A stretch of DNA of 63,223 nt from Sphaerotilus sp. (GCA_013299055.1 JAAFKB010000008.1:1-63223), one strand, 5' to 3'. Counted from the first letter of the stretch, positions 52,407 to 61,131 are shown. The notes: generated by a model from the letters alone, not told the origin. Numbers and translations are program-made.

Positions 52407-54527
52407 TCAGGGCCGCGACCGCGCCACCGCACCGCGCACCTCGAACCGCACCGTCTCCACCCGCCCCCCGCCCAGCCGCAGCTCCAGCACATGCCGCCCC
52501 GGCCACGGCGCCCAACTGACGCGCGCGCCCTGCCCGATGCGCTGGCCGTCGAGCCACCACTGGCCCGGTTCGCCCTCGAAGACGATGCGCTGGACCTTGG
52601 GCGGGATGTCCGGGTCGATCGCGTAGAGCGCACCCTGCTGCGGGCGGGCGATGCCGTGGTACTGCCTGGAGGCCTGCGTGTGGTCGCCACGGCGGATTTC
52701 GGCCTGCTCGGTGCCGGCGAGGAAATGCTCGACCCTGGCCGGCTGCGCATCGCCCGCGACACGCTGGCGCACGAGACCGCCGGGCATCGGCGGCTCGCGT
52801 GATGGTTCACCTTCGTGCAGCGCCTGCACCAGCGTGCGCCAGACCGGGGCCGCGCCGGTCGTGCCGCTGACCGCCTGCATCGGCATGCCGCTGGCGTTGC
52901 CCACCCAGACGCCGACCGTGTAGCGGTCTGTCCAGCCGACGCACCAGTTGTCGCGCAAGTCCTTGCTGGTGCCGGTCTTCACCGCCGCGAAGCCGCGCGT
53001 GACCAGCGGACTGTCGAGGCCGAAGGTGATGGCGCGGGCTGCGTTGTCCGAGAGGATGTCGCCGACCAGCCAGGCGGCGGCCGGCGTGCCGACCTGCCGA
53101 CCATTCGCGGTGCGCCCCCCGTTGGCGAGTGCGCGGTAGGCGTGGGTCAGCGCGAACAGCGTCACCTCGGCGCTGCCGAGCGCGAGCGCGGCGCCGTGGA
53201 AACCGCCACTGTGGCGGATCGCCAGCCCGTAAGCGTTCAGGCGGTCGAACAGTGCATCAGGCGTCAGCATCACGCCCAGGCGCACGGCGGGGATGTTGAG
53301 GCTGGCGGCCAGCGCGTTGCGGGCGCTGACCCAGCCGTGGTAGGCGTGGTCGTAGTTCTGCGGGGCGTAGACGCCGCTGCCCGCCATGAGCTGCGCGGGC
53401 GCGTCTTCGAGCAGGCTGGCGGGCGTGATGAGCCGGCGCTCGAAGGCCATCGCGTAGACGAAGGGCTTGAGCGTCGAGCCGGGCTGGCGGCGGGTGAGCA
53501 CCATGTCCACGGCGGCCGCGTCCGACAGCGCCGCGCCCGACGAGCCGACCCAGGCGCGCACCTCGCCCGTCGCGTTGTCGAGCACGAGCACGGCGCCGTC
53601 CTCGACGTGGCGCAGGCTGAGTTCGGCGAGCTGCTGGCGCAGGGCCTGCACGGCGAGACGCTGCAGGCCGGCGTCGAGCGTCGTCGTCAGCGTGGCGGGG
53701 AACGGCGGTTTCAGCGAGCGAAGAAGCTGGCGGCCGTAGTGCGGCGCGTCGTTCGGCGGCGCGGGCTGCACGGCGCGGGCCGACGCACCCGGTACCAGCG
53801 CCCGCGACGCGACCGGCTCCAGCGCGGCGCAGTCCAGCCGCTGCTGCTGCAGCAACGCGCAGGCGCGGCGCACCACCACGTCCCGCGCCGCATTCGGCCC
53901 CCGCACCAGCGCAGCCAGCAGCGCCGACTCGGCCGCATCCAGCCCGCTCGGGTGCTTGCCCAGCAGCACCCGCGACGCCGCCGGAATCCCGACCAGCTCG
54001 CCGCGCATCGGCACGCGGTTCAGATACGCCTCCAGCAGCTGCGCCTTGCTCCAGCGCGCTTCCAGCTCGCGAGCAGCGGCGATCTGCCCAAGTTTTCCGA
54101 CGACGCTGCGGCCCTGCGCCGGGCGGGCGTGGTCGGCGTCGATCAGGCCGGCGAGCTGCATCGTGATGGTGGACGCGCCCTGCTTCGCGCCGTCGCCCGC
54201 GAGGTTGGCCCAGGTGCTGCGCGCCAGACCCGACCAGTCCACGCCGGTGTGGGCGTGGAAGCGGTGGTCCTCGGCGAGCACGACCGCGGTGCGCAGCGCG
54301 GGGGAGAAATCGGCGAGCGCGACCCAGGGCAGGCGGCGGGCGGTGGGGTCGGTGCGGAGCGACTGGAGCGGGGTGCCGTGGCGGTCGAGGAGGGTGAGGT
54401 CAGAGGGGCGGTGGGCGGCGCGCAGGCCCGAGAAATCCGACAGGCCCGCTTGAGCTGGCAACACCATTTGTGTCGCCGCCAGCACGAAGGCCCATCTTGA
54501 AATTCTCACTCGATCAAGAACCCCCAT
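52407..54527 (-). CDS. pbpC: Penicillin-binding protein 1C
   Basis: This is a 706-residue bifunctional peptidoglycan synthase, periplasmic with an N-terminal signal-anchor (WAFVLAATQMVLPAQAG). The transglycosylase domain shows AVVLAEDHRFHAHTGVDWSG, KQGASTITMQLAGLI and LEAYLNRVPM. The transpeptidase has the Ser-x-x-Lys in RQPGSTLKPFVYAMAF (about residue 351), SLN in ALAASLNIPAV and KTGTSKDLRDNWCVGWT (about 515). The C-terminal BiPBP domain is typical of PBP1C. In E. coli pbpC follows yfhM directly. Here about 6.7 kb separates them. The start overlaps the preceding effector-like gene by 14 bp. Confidence 0.93.
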   Translation of the reverse strand: MGVLDRVRISRWAFVLAATQMVLPAQAGLSDFSGLRAAHRPSDLTLLDRHGTPLQSLRTDPTARRLPWVALADFSPALRTAVVLAEDHRFHAHTGVDWSGLARSTWANLAGDGAKQGASTITMQLAGLIDADHARPAQGRSVVGKLGQIAAARELEARWSKAQLLEAYLNRVPMRGELVGIPAASRVLLGKHPSGLDAAESALLAALVRGPNAARDVVVRRACALLQQQRLDCAALEPVASRALVPGASARAVQPAPPNDAPHYGRQLLRSLKPPFPATLTTTLDAGLQRLAVQALRQQLAELSLRHVEDGAVLVLDNATGEVRAWVGSSGAALSDAAAVDMVLTRRQPGSTLKPFVYAMAFERRLITPASLLEDAPAQLMAGSGVYAPQNYDHAYHGWVSARNALAASLNIPAVRLGVMLTPDALFDRLNAYGLAIRHSGGFHGAALALGSAEVTLFALTHAYRALANGGRTANGRQVGTPAAAWLVGDILSDNAARAITFGLDSPLVTRGFAAVKTGTSKDLRDNWCVGWTDRYTVGVWVGNASGMPMQAVSGTTGAAPVWRTLVQALHEGEPSREPPMPGGLVRQRVAGDAQPARVEHFLAGTEQAEIRRGDHTQASRQYHGIARPQQGALYAIDPDIPPKVQRIVFEGEPGQWWLDGQRIGQGARVSWAPWPGRHVLELRLGGGRVETVRFEVRGAVARSRP

Positions 54528-55440
54528 GACCACGGAATAATTGATCAAGCAACCTCAATTCAAGGACAATATTTTCGCTGCACTCATTAGGAAAAATATG
54601 ATCCCGCATCACCATCCACTTCAACATCTCGACACCCTTCAATGCACGAATCAAGCACTCCTTAATGACAGGATAAAATTCATTGGGAATCGCGCCACCC
54701 TGCCCATGGGAAACAATATCATGCAATCCACTCAACAAGTCATTTAATTCCTCAACCAGAGGCACCCTAATTTCATTAGGGACATGAGGTCGGTTCAGCC
54801 AATCTGATATTTCAACTGACCGCCCCACATGCTTCTGAAAATTTATTTCATCACCACCAAAAAACGCAATGCTGCTTATTAATCCATTTTGGATAATTCC
54901 GAGGCCAGAAGAAAAAATACCAGGACTGTTGCCGAAAATTATTTTCTGGGGAAAAGGGTACACACCAGACCTCCAAGCCCAGATATCCGGCGAATATCGA
55001 GCGACTTGCGCGATGCTGACCTCGTTCAGCCAGATCACCAGCCGTGCCCGCACCGATGCCGATAGCCGCTCGCGCAAGAGGTTGAACGATTCCCAGCGTG
55101 TCGCGTCCATCCAGATACTGGCGTCAAGGAGGTGAATCACTTGGTGCTCGGCAGCTAAATCAACCAGTCTCGCCTCAAGCGCCTGGACATTACTCAGGTC
55201 GTCATTCAGTGCCAGTTCGACGCCGCGCAAACCAGCCTGCTGTTGAACCTGCGCCAAGGCCAACAGCACCTTCGCCCGCAGTCGCTCGTCGCGACAATCC
55301 ACGATCAGCAACTGAAACTGCGGCCCGTGGATCAACGACTTGGCCAGCCGCTGGAACTCGACAAAATGCGCCGGCTGCAAATGCGCCGCAGCCGCCAGCC
55401 GGGCCTGTTCCGCGTCGAATGTCGGGGCCGGGGCGTTCAT
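54514..55440 (-). CDS. Modular partner protein of the ATPase: WAWR-motif N-terminal domain, AT-rich C-terminal domain
   Basis: This is a 308-residue soluble protein of unknown function. Residues 20-160 form an alpha/beta domain: FQLLIVDCRDERLRAKVLLA, VIHLLDASIWMDATRWESFN, LLRERLSASVRARLVIWLNE, then SPDIWAWRSGVYPF (about 150-163). I recall this SPDxWxWR-type ending from NTPase-associated, NLR-like bacterial proteins, but there is no Walker A here. From residue 160 to the end the DNA falls to about 42% GC (175 of 420 bases by hand count at 54541-54960), against 55-67% just upstream. The C-terminal half, with FFGGDEINFQKHVGRSVEIS and LIRALKGVEMLKWMVM, is unassigned. It starts inside the ATPase stop (ATGA) and overlaps pbpC. 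Confidence 0.75.
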   Translation of the reverse strand: MNAPAPTFDAEQARLAAAAHLQPAHFVEFQRLAKSLIHGPQFQLLIVDCRDERLRAKVLLALAQVQQQAGLRGVELALNDDLSNVQALEARLVDLAAEHQVIHLLDASIWMDATRWESFNLLRERLSASVRARLVIWLNEVSIAQVARYSPDIWAWRSGVYPFPQKIIFGNSPGIFSSGLGIIQNGLISSIAFFGGDEINFQKHVGRSVEISDWLNRPHVPNEIRVPLVEELNDLLSGLHDIVSHGQGGAIPNEFYPVIKECLIRALKGVEMLKWMVMRDHIFPNECSENIVLELRLLDQLFRGHGGS

Positions 55441-56765
55441 GGCGCCACCGGCGGCGCGTCCCTCAGCGCCCGCTGGTAACCCTCCAGTCGCCGCACCACC
55501 GGATGACTGCGCCGCCAGCTGCCGTCGTTGTATTGCAGCAGCGCCAGCCGATAAAGCAATTGCCTCGTGCGCTCGTCATTGCCAGCGTGGATCTCGTTGT
55601 GGTCGAGTTGCACCAGCAGCGTGTAATCGTCCGGCTCCAGAAAATACCGGTAATCCGCCGCCAACTGCGACAGCGCCCGCTCGACAGTTGCCGCATCAAT
55701 CAGGTCATCCGCATATTCGCAGCAGAGTTTCAGCAACCGCAGCAACTCACGCGGATGCCCGCCGCTGTGCTCGACAAGGCGGGTGATTTCCGCGTCACTT
55801 GCAAACAGTTTCCGAGCGATGCGCCGCAACAGCAGGTCACGCAGCGCCGTCCACCCGGCTTCGCAGCGGCTGCCATCCCGCTCCTGGAGCTTGATCATCG
55901 GCAGCACCAGATCAGCGTCGAGTTTGCCGGCAAGCTGCCCGCCATATTTCAGGTGCAGCGGCGCGGTATAGATGACAAACGCCTGGATCGACAGCAACTG
56001 TTCGGCGTCCTGCACGAAGAACCGCTGCGTGTCATCGCCACGCAGTTTGTCGATGCCATCGAGCAGAAACACCAGCCGCTCGGCGCGCCCCGCCTTGTGC
56101 AGTGCCGCTTCGGCCTGCCGGATCAGGTGATTGAAGGCGCCGGCCAGTGCCGTGAAATGGTTGCTGACCTCGCGGCGCCACTCGGTCTTGTTCGAGGCAT
56201 TGGTCTTGGCCGCCGCCGTGAAGGTCGCCAGCAACTTGAACAGACCCAACAAGCTCGCGCCCGCCTCGGCGGTGGTCTTGAGTTCCGCGCTGACTTCGCG
56301 GCCGTCGATGCGCGTCGTCACCACCCGCGCCACCGCCTGGTGCAGCGGCGCCAGGTCCGCTTCGTCGATCCGGTAGCCGCTTTGGTTGAGGTACTTCACC
56401 AGCGTCTCGGCCATCGCCATCAGCGCGTCGGTGTACTGGAGGTTGTTCACGTCGAGCTTGTCCACCGCATCGACCTCGACGACACAGAACCGCTTCGAGT
56501 CGTTCAGGCGCTGCGCGTACTGGCGCAACTCGGTGGTCTTGCCGCTGCCAACATGGCCGAAGAACAGCACATGGCTCTGGCTGGGCGGAAAGAACTGGTT
56601 CGACGCCGGATCCCAGCCGATCTTCTTGGCCAACCGGGAAAACGTGCGCTCGCTGCCGCGGGCCGTCTGCGTCTCCACATAACGCGGGTCACCGGCCGGC
56701 AGCGCCTCCTCGTACTGGATCTTCTGCAGGACTTCGAGCAGGTGTTGCGGGGGCTGGTAGGACAT
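55437..56765 (-). CDS. AAA/STAND-type P-loop ATPase, first gene of a two-gene module
   Basis: This is a 442-residue ATPase. Walker A is VLFFGHVGSGKTTELRQYAQ (residues 66-85), followed by VVEVDAVDKLDVNNLQYTDA. Walker B is RLVFLLDGIDKLRGDD near residue 240, and AFVIYTAPLHLKY is a sensor-1-like segment. EITRLVEHSGGHPRELLRLL is the winged-helix lid with the GGHPR motif seen in STAND/archaeal-type ATPases. The G-x-GKTTEL form of the P-loop occurs in a group of poorly studied bacterial ATPases, often near putative effectors. There is no transposase (TniB/IstB) context. The ATG at 56765 has a GGAG site. The downstream WAWR-motif gene is coupled by a 4-bp overlap. Confidence 0.8.
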   Translation of the reverse strand: MSYQPPQHLLEVLQKIQYEEALPAGDPRYVETQTARGSERTFSRLAKKIGWDPASNQFFPPSQSHVLFFGHVGSGKTTELRQYAQRLNDSKRFCVVEVDAVDKLDVNNLQYTDALMAMAETLVKYLNQSGYRIDEADLAPLHQAVARVVTTRIDGREVSAELKTTAEAGASLLGLFKLLATFTAAAKTNASNKTEWRREVSNHFTALAGAFNHLIRQAEAALHKAGRAERLVFLLDGIDKLRGDDTQRFFVQDAEQLLSIQAFVIYTAPLHLKYGGQLAGKLDADLVLPMIKLQERDGSRCEAGWTALRDLLLRRIARKLFASDAEITRLVEHSGGHPRELLRLLKLCCEYADDLIDAATVERALSQLAADYRYFLEPDDYTLLVQLDHNEIHAGNDERTRQLLYRLALLQYNDGSWRRSHPVVRRLEGYQRALRDAPPVAP

Positions 56766-56818
56766 CGCGGGCTCTCCGGGGGCGTAGGTCCATTGTAGGA
56801 ACAGCCCACCCCGTCTCG

Positions 56819-57088
56819 TCAGCTCATGGCCGTCTCGCCGCCTCCAGCATCCGCACCATCTCGCCATATCCCCGCGCCCGCGCCAGCTTCAGCAGCGTGC
56901 AGGCCGGCATAGGCAGCGTCGTGCTGCGCGGCACGCTGGCTGAGCAGGCGGTGGGCAATGCGGGCGTCGGTGTCGAAGGCGTCGCGCAGCCGGGTCAGCT
57001 CGGCCGTCGCCAACGCCAGCCCGGTGCAGGCCGACAGCAGCACCCAGACCAGGGCACCAGCCATCCGGAAGCGTGTACGCGGAGTCAT
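56819..57088 (-). pseudogene. Gene relic: sensor-kinase N-terminus joined to an ankyrin-like tail
   Basis: The first about 60 codons (MTPRTRFRMAGALVWVLLSA, then TRLRDAFDTDARIAHRLLSQ, RAAQHDA) look like the start of a membrane sensor histidine kinase, with a membrane anchor and the first part of its periplasmic domain. After that the frame turns into low-complexity Ala/Gly residues. The +1 frame instead reads TLLKLARARGYGEMVRMLEA before its stop at 56824-56826, which resembles the last ankyrin repeat of another protein. It is best explained as two gene fragments fused and frame-disrupted by past rearrangement. No product is likely. Confidence 0.55.
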
Positions 57089-57104
57089 GCCGCGATGATG
57101 GACC

Positions 57105-57138
57105 CAAAATAAAAGGGCCTGTCGCTGTGACAGGCCCT
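57105..57138 (-). terminator. Rho-independent terminator after the GGDEF-EAL gene
   Basis: On the minus strand AGGGCCTGTC and GACAGGCCCT form a perfect 10-bp stem with a 5-base loop, followed by TTTTATTTT. It ends the porin / binding protein / GGDEF-EAL transcript about 135 bp after the last stop codon. Confidence 0.85.
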
Positions 57139-57274
57139 CCCTGGGTACATGAATCGTCGATGAAGCGATAAAAGGATCGGATACCGCGCCCGGGTGTTGA
57201 CGGCCCGTGTCGCGTTGAACGAAAGATACGTTCAAGTACCGGCCCTGCCCATCCCCGACTTCAGGGGCAAGACC

Positions 57275-59596
57275 TCAGGCCGTGATCTTCATCACATCTT
57301 GCGCTGCCCCTGTCCGGTCCAGCTCGGCGGGCAGAGGGCTGACATGGCGCGCCTGCCACCACTGCTGCAGACCATCCGCAGCCATGGGACGCCCCAGCCA
57401 GTACCCCTGCATCTCGTCGCACCCGATGGCACCGAGGAAGGCCGCCTGCTCCGCCGTCTCCACCCCTTCGGCCACCACGCGCAGCTGCAGGCTGTGGCCA
57501 AGCGCCACCACCGCCCGCGCAATGGCGCTGTCCTCCGCATCGGCCGGGGTATCGCGCACGAAGGAGCGGTCGATCTTGAGCGTGTCCACGCTGAACCGCT
57601 TGAGGTAGCTCAGCGAGGAGTGCCCGGTACCAAAGTCGTCGATGGCCACCCGCACCCCCATGGCGCCCAGGCTGGCGAGCGTGGCCAGACTCGCTTCGCT
57701 GTCTTCCATCACCATGCTCTCGGTCAGTTCGATCTCCAGGCTGCGCGCCGGCATGCCAGCGTCCTGCAGTGCGCCACGGATCACCTCGGTCAGGTCGGGC
57801 TGGCGAAACTGCCGCGCCGAGAGATTGACCGCCAGGTTCATCCACGGCAGCCCCGCCTGCGCCCAGGCCGCCACTTGCGCGCACGCCGTGCGGATCACCC
57901 AGGCCCCGACCGGCTCGATCAGGCCCGTGTCTTCCAGCACGCCGATGAACTGGTCGGGCCACACCATCGGGCCCTCGGCAGGCTGCCAGCGCAGCAGGGC
58001 CTCGACCCCCGTGATGGCGCCTGTGCGCAGATCGGCCTTGGGCTGGTAGTGCAGCACGAACTCGCCCCGCTCCAGGGCGTGGCGCAACCGTTGCTCCAGG
58101 GACAGGCGGGCGCTGATCTCGGCGCTCAGATCCTGGCTGTAGAAGCTGAACGTCCCGCGGCCGAGCGCCTTGGACCGGTACATCGCCATGTCGGTGTGGC
58201 GGATCAGGCCGTCGAGGTCCGTGTCGCCGTGGCCGTCGTCGTGCGGGTACAGCGAAATGCCGATCGAGGTGGACGGGTAGATCTCCTCGCGCCCGACGAC
58301 AAAGGGCTGGCGCATCGCCTCCAGGATGCGCCGCGCGATGTAGACCGCGTCCTGCGGGCCAGACAGCCCTTCGACGATGACGGTGAATTCGTCGCCGCCG
58401 AGGCGGGACACCGTGGCGTCGGGCGTGGTGCTGCGCTCCACGGTGTCGTCGCGGCGCAGGCTGTGCGTGAGCACCTGGGCGACATGGCACAGCAGGGCAT
58501 CCCCCACTGCATGCCCCAGGCTGTCATTGACCACCTTGAAGCGGTCCAGGTCCAGGAACATCAGCGCCATGACCCGCCCCTGCGTGCGGGACCGCGCCAT
58601 CGCCTGGCCCAACCGCTCGCGGAACAGCACGCGGTTGGGCAGACCGGTGAGGCTGTCGAAATTGGCCAGATAGCGCAGGCGATCCTGTGCAGCACGGCGC
58701 TCGGTGATGTCGCTGAGGGTGGCCATGTACTGCAAGGCACCGCTCAGGCGCACCTCGCTGACCGTCAGCTCCACCGGAACCCCGGTGCCGTCCAGCCGCT
58801 GCACGCGGGTTTCGCATTGCCCGACCGCAAAGGGCTGCGCGGTACCGTCAGGATGTGGCGCTGGCGATACCCAGTCCGCCAGCGATCGGCCGATCAGCAC
58901 CTGCGGACTGGCCCCCAGGAGCTGGCAAGCCGCCGGGTTGCACGACAGCAGCCGCCCGTCCTGGGCCAAGGTGACGATGCCCTCGATGGAATGCTCGAAG
59001 ACGATGCGCAGGCGCTGCTCGACCTCTTCGCGCGCCCGACCCTCCTCGCGGTGCAGGGCCGCCAGCGTGCGCCGCAGGGCCCGCAGAGGCAGCACGCGCA
59101 GCGTGCCGAACAGCGCCAGCCCGAACACGGTCGACACCAGTGCCACCAAGGCCGTGCGCAGCACCAGCGGGCGCAGCGAGCGCTGCACATGCACCTGGGC
59201 CACCGGGCCCTCGCGTCCGGCCACCAGCGCCATGCGGTGCAGGACCGGCGTGGGCAAGGTCGGCCCCACCGCGTCCACGACACGTCCATCCAGGGCCATG
59301 AGCGTGCGGGCCTCCGGCAACGCGGAAGGGCTGAGATCTGCACCGATCAAGCCCGCCACGTCCGCCGACCAGTCCGTGCCCATGTCCGCCGCACTGATCA
59401 CCTGGGCCACGAAGGCGGCATGCAAGCGGGCGGCCACCCCGGCCTCCTTGAGTTCCGCCTCGCGGGACAGCCAGAAATAGCCCGCTGGCACCACCAGCGC
59501 CACCAGCAGCGCGAACCCCGCCGCCAGCCAGGTGAGCTGGTAGGCCAGGCGGACATCGCTTTGCCAGGTGGAGGCGCTCGGTTCGGAGGGGGCCAT
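57275..59596 (-). CDS. Membrane PAS-GGDEF-EAL cyclic di-GMP protein
   Basis: This is a 773-residue bifunctional c-di-GMP enzyme. Two spans (LAAGFALLVALVVPAGYFWL and ALVALVSTVFGLALFGTLRV) flank a periplasmic domain of about 100 residues. A coiled coil leads to PAS (IVFEHSIEGIVTLAQDGRLL). The GGDEF domain is intact (LDLDRFKVVNDSLGHAVGD, SRLGGDEFTVIVE near residue 400), and so is EAL (TGVEALLRWQ near 533, NLSARQF, IELTESMVMED, IDDFGTGHSSLSYLKRF, VVAEGVET, MQGYWLGRP). It lies 10 bp after a small periplasmic binding protein gene, which may supply the signal for its periplasmic domain. Confidence 0.92.
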   Translation of the reverse strand: MAPSEPSASTWQSDVRLAYQLTWLAAGFALLVALVVPAGYFWLSREAELKEAGVAARLHAAFVAQVISAADMGTDWSADVAGLIGADLSPSALPEARTLMALDGRVVDAVGPTLPTPVLHRMALVAGREGPVAQVHVQRSLRPLVLRTALVALVSTVFGLALFGTLRVLPLRALRRTLAALHREEGRAREEVEQRLRIVFEHSIEGIVTLAQDGRLLSCNPAACQLLGASPQVLIGRSLADWVSPAPHPDGTAQPFAVGQCETRVQRLDGTGVPVELTVSEVRLSGALQYMATLSDITERRAAQDRLRYLANFDSLTGLPNRVLFRERLGQAMARSRTQGRVMALMFLDLDRFKVVNDSLGHAVGDALLCHVAQVLTHSLRRDDTVERSTTPDATVSRLGGDEFTVIVEGLSGPQDAVYIARRILEAMRQPFVVGREEIYPSTSIGISLYPHDDGHGDTDLDGLIRHTDMAMYRSKALGRGTFSFYSQDLSAEISARLSLEQRLRHALERGEFVLHYQPKADLRTGAITGVEALLRWQPAEGPMVWPDQFIGVLEDTGLIEPVGAWVIRTACAQVAAWAQAGLPWMNLAVNLSARQFRQPDLTEVIRGALQDAGMPARSLEIELTESMVMEDSEASLATLASLGAMGVRVAIDDFGTGHSSLSYLKRFSVDTLKIDRSFVRDTPADAEDSAIARAVVALGHSLQLRVVAEGVETAEQAAFLGAIGCDEMQGYWLGRPMAADGLQQWWQARHVSPLPAELDRTGAAQDVMKITA

Positions 59597-59606
59597 GCAG
59601 ATCCGC

Positions 59607-60041
59607 TCACTTGCCGATCACGCGCACGCTGGCATCGACCTGCGTCGCCAGCACGTAGCCGATGGCGTTGCGGTTGGTGGCCACCAGGCGCTTCATTTCC
59701 GCGTCGGGTGAGGCAACCTTGGGTGGCAAGCCCTTGCCGGCGAAGATGTTCTGCGACCAGATGGCCTTCATCGCGGCGGCGCTCTTGCCGACGATCTGGG
59801 TGTAGAACTGCCTGCGGGCCGGCGTGTCCTCCATCTGGTCGAGGGCGAACACGGGGGTGCCGTCGGGCCAGCCCTTGAGCGTGCCGGTGTAGATCTGGGC
59901 CACATAGGCCGCGTCGATCTGGCTGGTGTTGTCCTTGTGGACGATGACCACCACGTCGTCGGCGTGCGCAGCAGCCCCCAGCACCATCCCCAGACACAGA
60001 AGCAAGCCGCGCACGGCACCTTGCAGACATTGTTGTTGCAT
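59607..60041 (-). CDS. Small periplasmic binding protein-like (PstS-type fold) protein
   Basis: This is a 144-residue exported protein with a signal (GLLLCLGMVLGAAAHADD, cleaved after AHA). VVIVHKDNTSQIDAAYVAQI, YTGTLKGWPDGTPVFALDQM, RQFYTQIVGKSAAAMKAIWS and MKRLVATNRNAIGYVLATQV are the pattern of the short phosphate ABC transporter substrate-binding-like family: about half the size of PstS, without transporter genes beside it. It probably binds phosphate or another oxyanion as a sensor component. An SD (GGGGGAG) precedes the ATG. It lies between the porin gene (14 bp) and the GGDEF-EAL gene (10 bp). Confidence 0.85.
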   Translation of the reverse strand: MQQQCLQGAVRGLLLCLGMVLGAAAHADDVVVIVHKDNTSQIDAAYVAQIYTGTLKGWPDGTPVFALDQMEDTPARRQFYTQIVGKSAAAMKAIWSQNIFAGKGLPPKVASPDAEMKRLVATNRNAIGYVLATQVDASVRVIGK

Positions 60042-60054
60042 GACTCCCCCCCGA

Positions 60055-61131
60055 TCAGAACACCGCATTGAGACTGAGCACCGCGGACGACCACCGAGCC
60101 CGCAGATGCCCGCCACCGCCCCCGTGCTCCTGGGCGGCCAGCAGCGGCAAGGCATGGCCACGGTGGCGCTGCCACTCCAGCCGCACTCCGACCACCGGCG
60201 TCACCGCCCAGGCCACGCCGAGCACCAGCCGACGCTGGTCGTTGCCATCCTGGCGGGACTGGGTGCGGTCAGACTGCACGCGCTCGACGCGCAAGGCCGC
60301 CTCCACGGTATCGCTCAGCGGGTGGGCGGCGGACAGGTGGAACGTCTGCAGCGCCCGCTCGTCGATCCGGCCGCGGGCCCATTCGGTCTGCAGCGTCCAG
60401 CGGGCGGGCTGCCAGCGGGCGGACAGGGCCCAGGCGTGCTTGCCGCTGCGGGGCTCGCCGGCCTCCGGGGCGACGCGGGCGCGGTAGCCCGACAGGGACA
60501 GACTCAGGCCCGGCACCGCCGTCTCCACCCGCAGCCGCCCGCCGAGCACCGGCCCCGGCAGCGGTGCATCCACATCCGGCACCAGCGCCAGCCCTGCGAA
60601 TGCGGTCCAGGTCGCCGGACGCCCGGCCAGCGTGGTCTCGTGCTCGACGGCCACCCCGCGCACGGCCTCGTCGGCCAGACCGAGGTCTTCGTCGTAGAGG
60701 AACGGCCGGCTGGCGGTGGGGCGCAATGCCTCGATGTCGCGCAATTCGTTGTCCAGCCCGAACGGCAAGCGGACCTGCCCGAGGTGCAGGGAAGTCCGTG
60801 CATCCAGCTGGCGGTCGAACATCGCCCAGTCCACCCGCGGCCCGGCCAGCTCGCGGTTCACGGCCACCTGCAGCCAGAGCTTGTCACGGTCGGTGAGGCG
60901 CCAGGTGCCCAGCAGAGACACGTCGTAGTGCGAGTCCTGCTCGCCGCCGCCCTGCCCGCCCGGGGCCACGCCAGAACGCACCGCGGTGAGGTTGCCGTAG
61001 CCGTGCAGGCTCAGGCGCTCTCCGAGTTCCAGTGCCGAGGCGCCAGAAGACACCGCGAGCCCGAGCCCAAGCATCCAGGCCATCCTGCCCGCCCGCCATC
61101 GCACACGCTGCTCCACACCACCACGGTCCAT
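60055..61131 (-). CDS. Outer-membrane beta-barrel porin-like protein
   Basis: This is a 358-residue exported protein. A basic N-terminus and signal (MLGLGLAVSSGASALEL) are followed by LHGYGNLTAVRSGV and alternating strands, ending RARWSSAVLSLNAVF, with the terminal Phe expected of an outer-membrane barrel. LHLGQVRLPFGLDNELRDIE and TASRPFLYDEDLGLADEAVR are typical of the short OprO/OprP-like or TorF-type porins found beside PstS-like genes. Its substrate is not evident. It leads a three-gene unit with the binding protein and GGDEF-EAL genes and has a GGGAGG ribosome binding site. Confidence 0.82.
   Translation of the reverse strand: MDRGGVEQRVRWRAGRMAWMLGLGLAVSSGASALELGERLSLHGYGNLTAVRSGVAPGGQGGGEQDSHYDVSLLGTWRLTDRDKLWLQVAVNRELAGPRVDWAMFDRQLDARTSLHLGQVRLPFGLDNELRDIEALRPTASRPFLYDEDLGLADEAVRGVAVEHETTLAGRPATWTAFAGLALVPDVDAPLPGPVLGGRLRVETAVPGLSLSLSGYRARVAPEAGEPRSGKHAWALSARWQPARWTLQTEWARGRIDERALQTFHLSAAHPLSDTVEAALRVERVQSDRTQSRQDGNDQRRLVLGVAWAVTPVVGVRLEWQRHRGHALPLLAAQEHGGGGGHLRARWSSAVLSLNAVF

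Noticed and set aside
54527..54539. TATTCC before pbpC as another leaderless promoter
   Set aside because: It matches only the first half of a -10 element and lacks the final T. pbpC overlaps the upstream gene and is more likely read through from it.
55437..56765. TniB/IstB-type transposition ATPase
   Set aside because: No transposase, terminal inverted repeats or target duplication are visible, and the partner gene has no DDE-like or DNA-binding motif.
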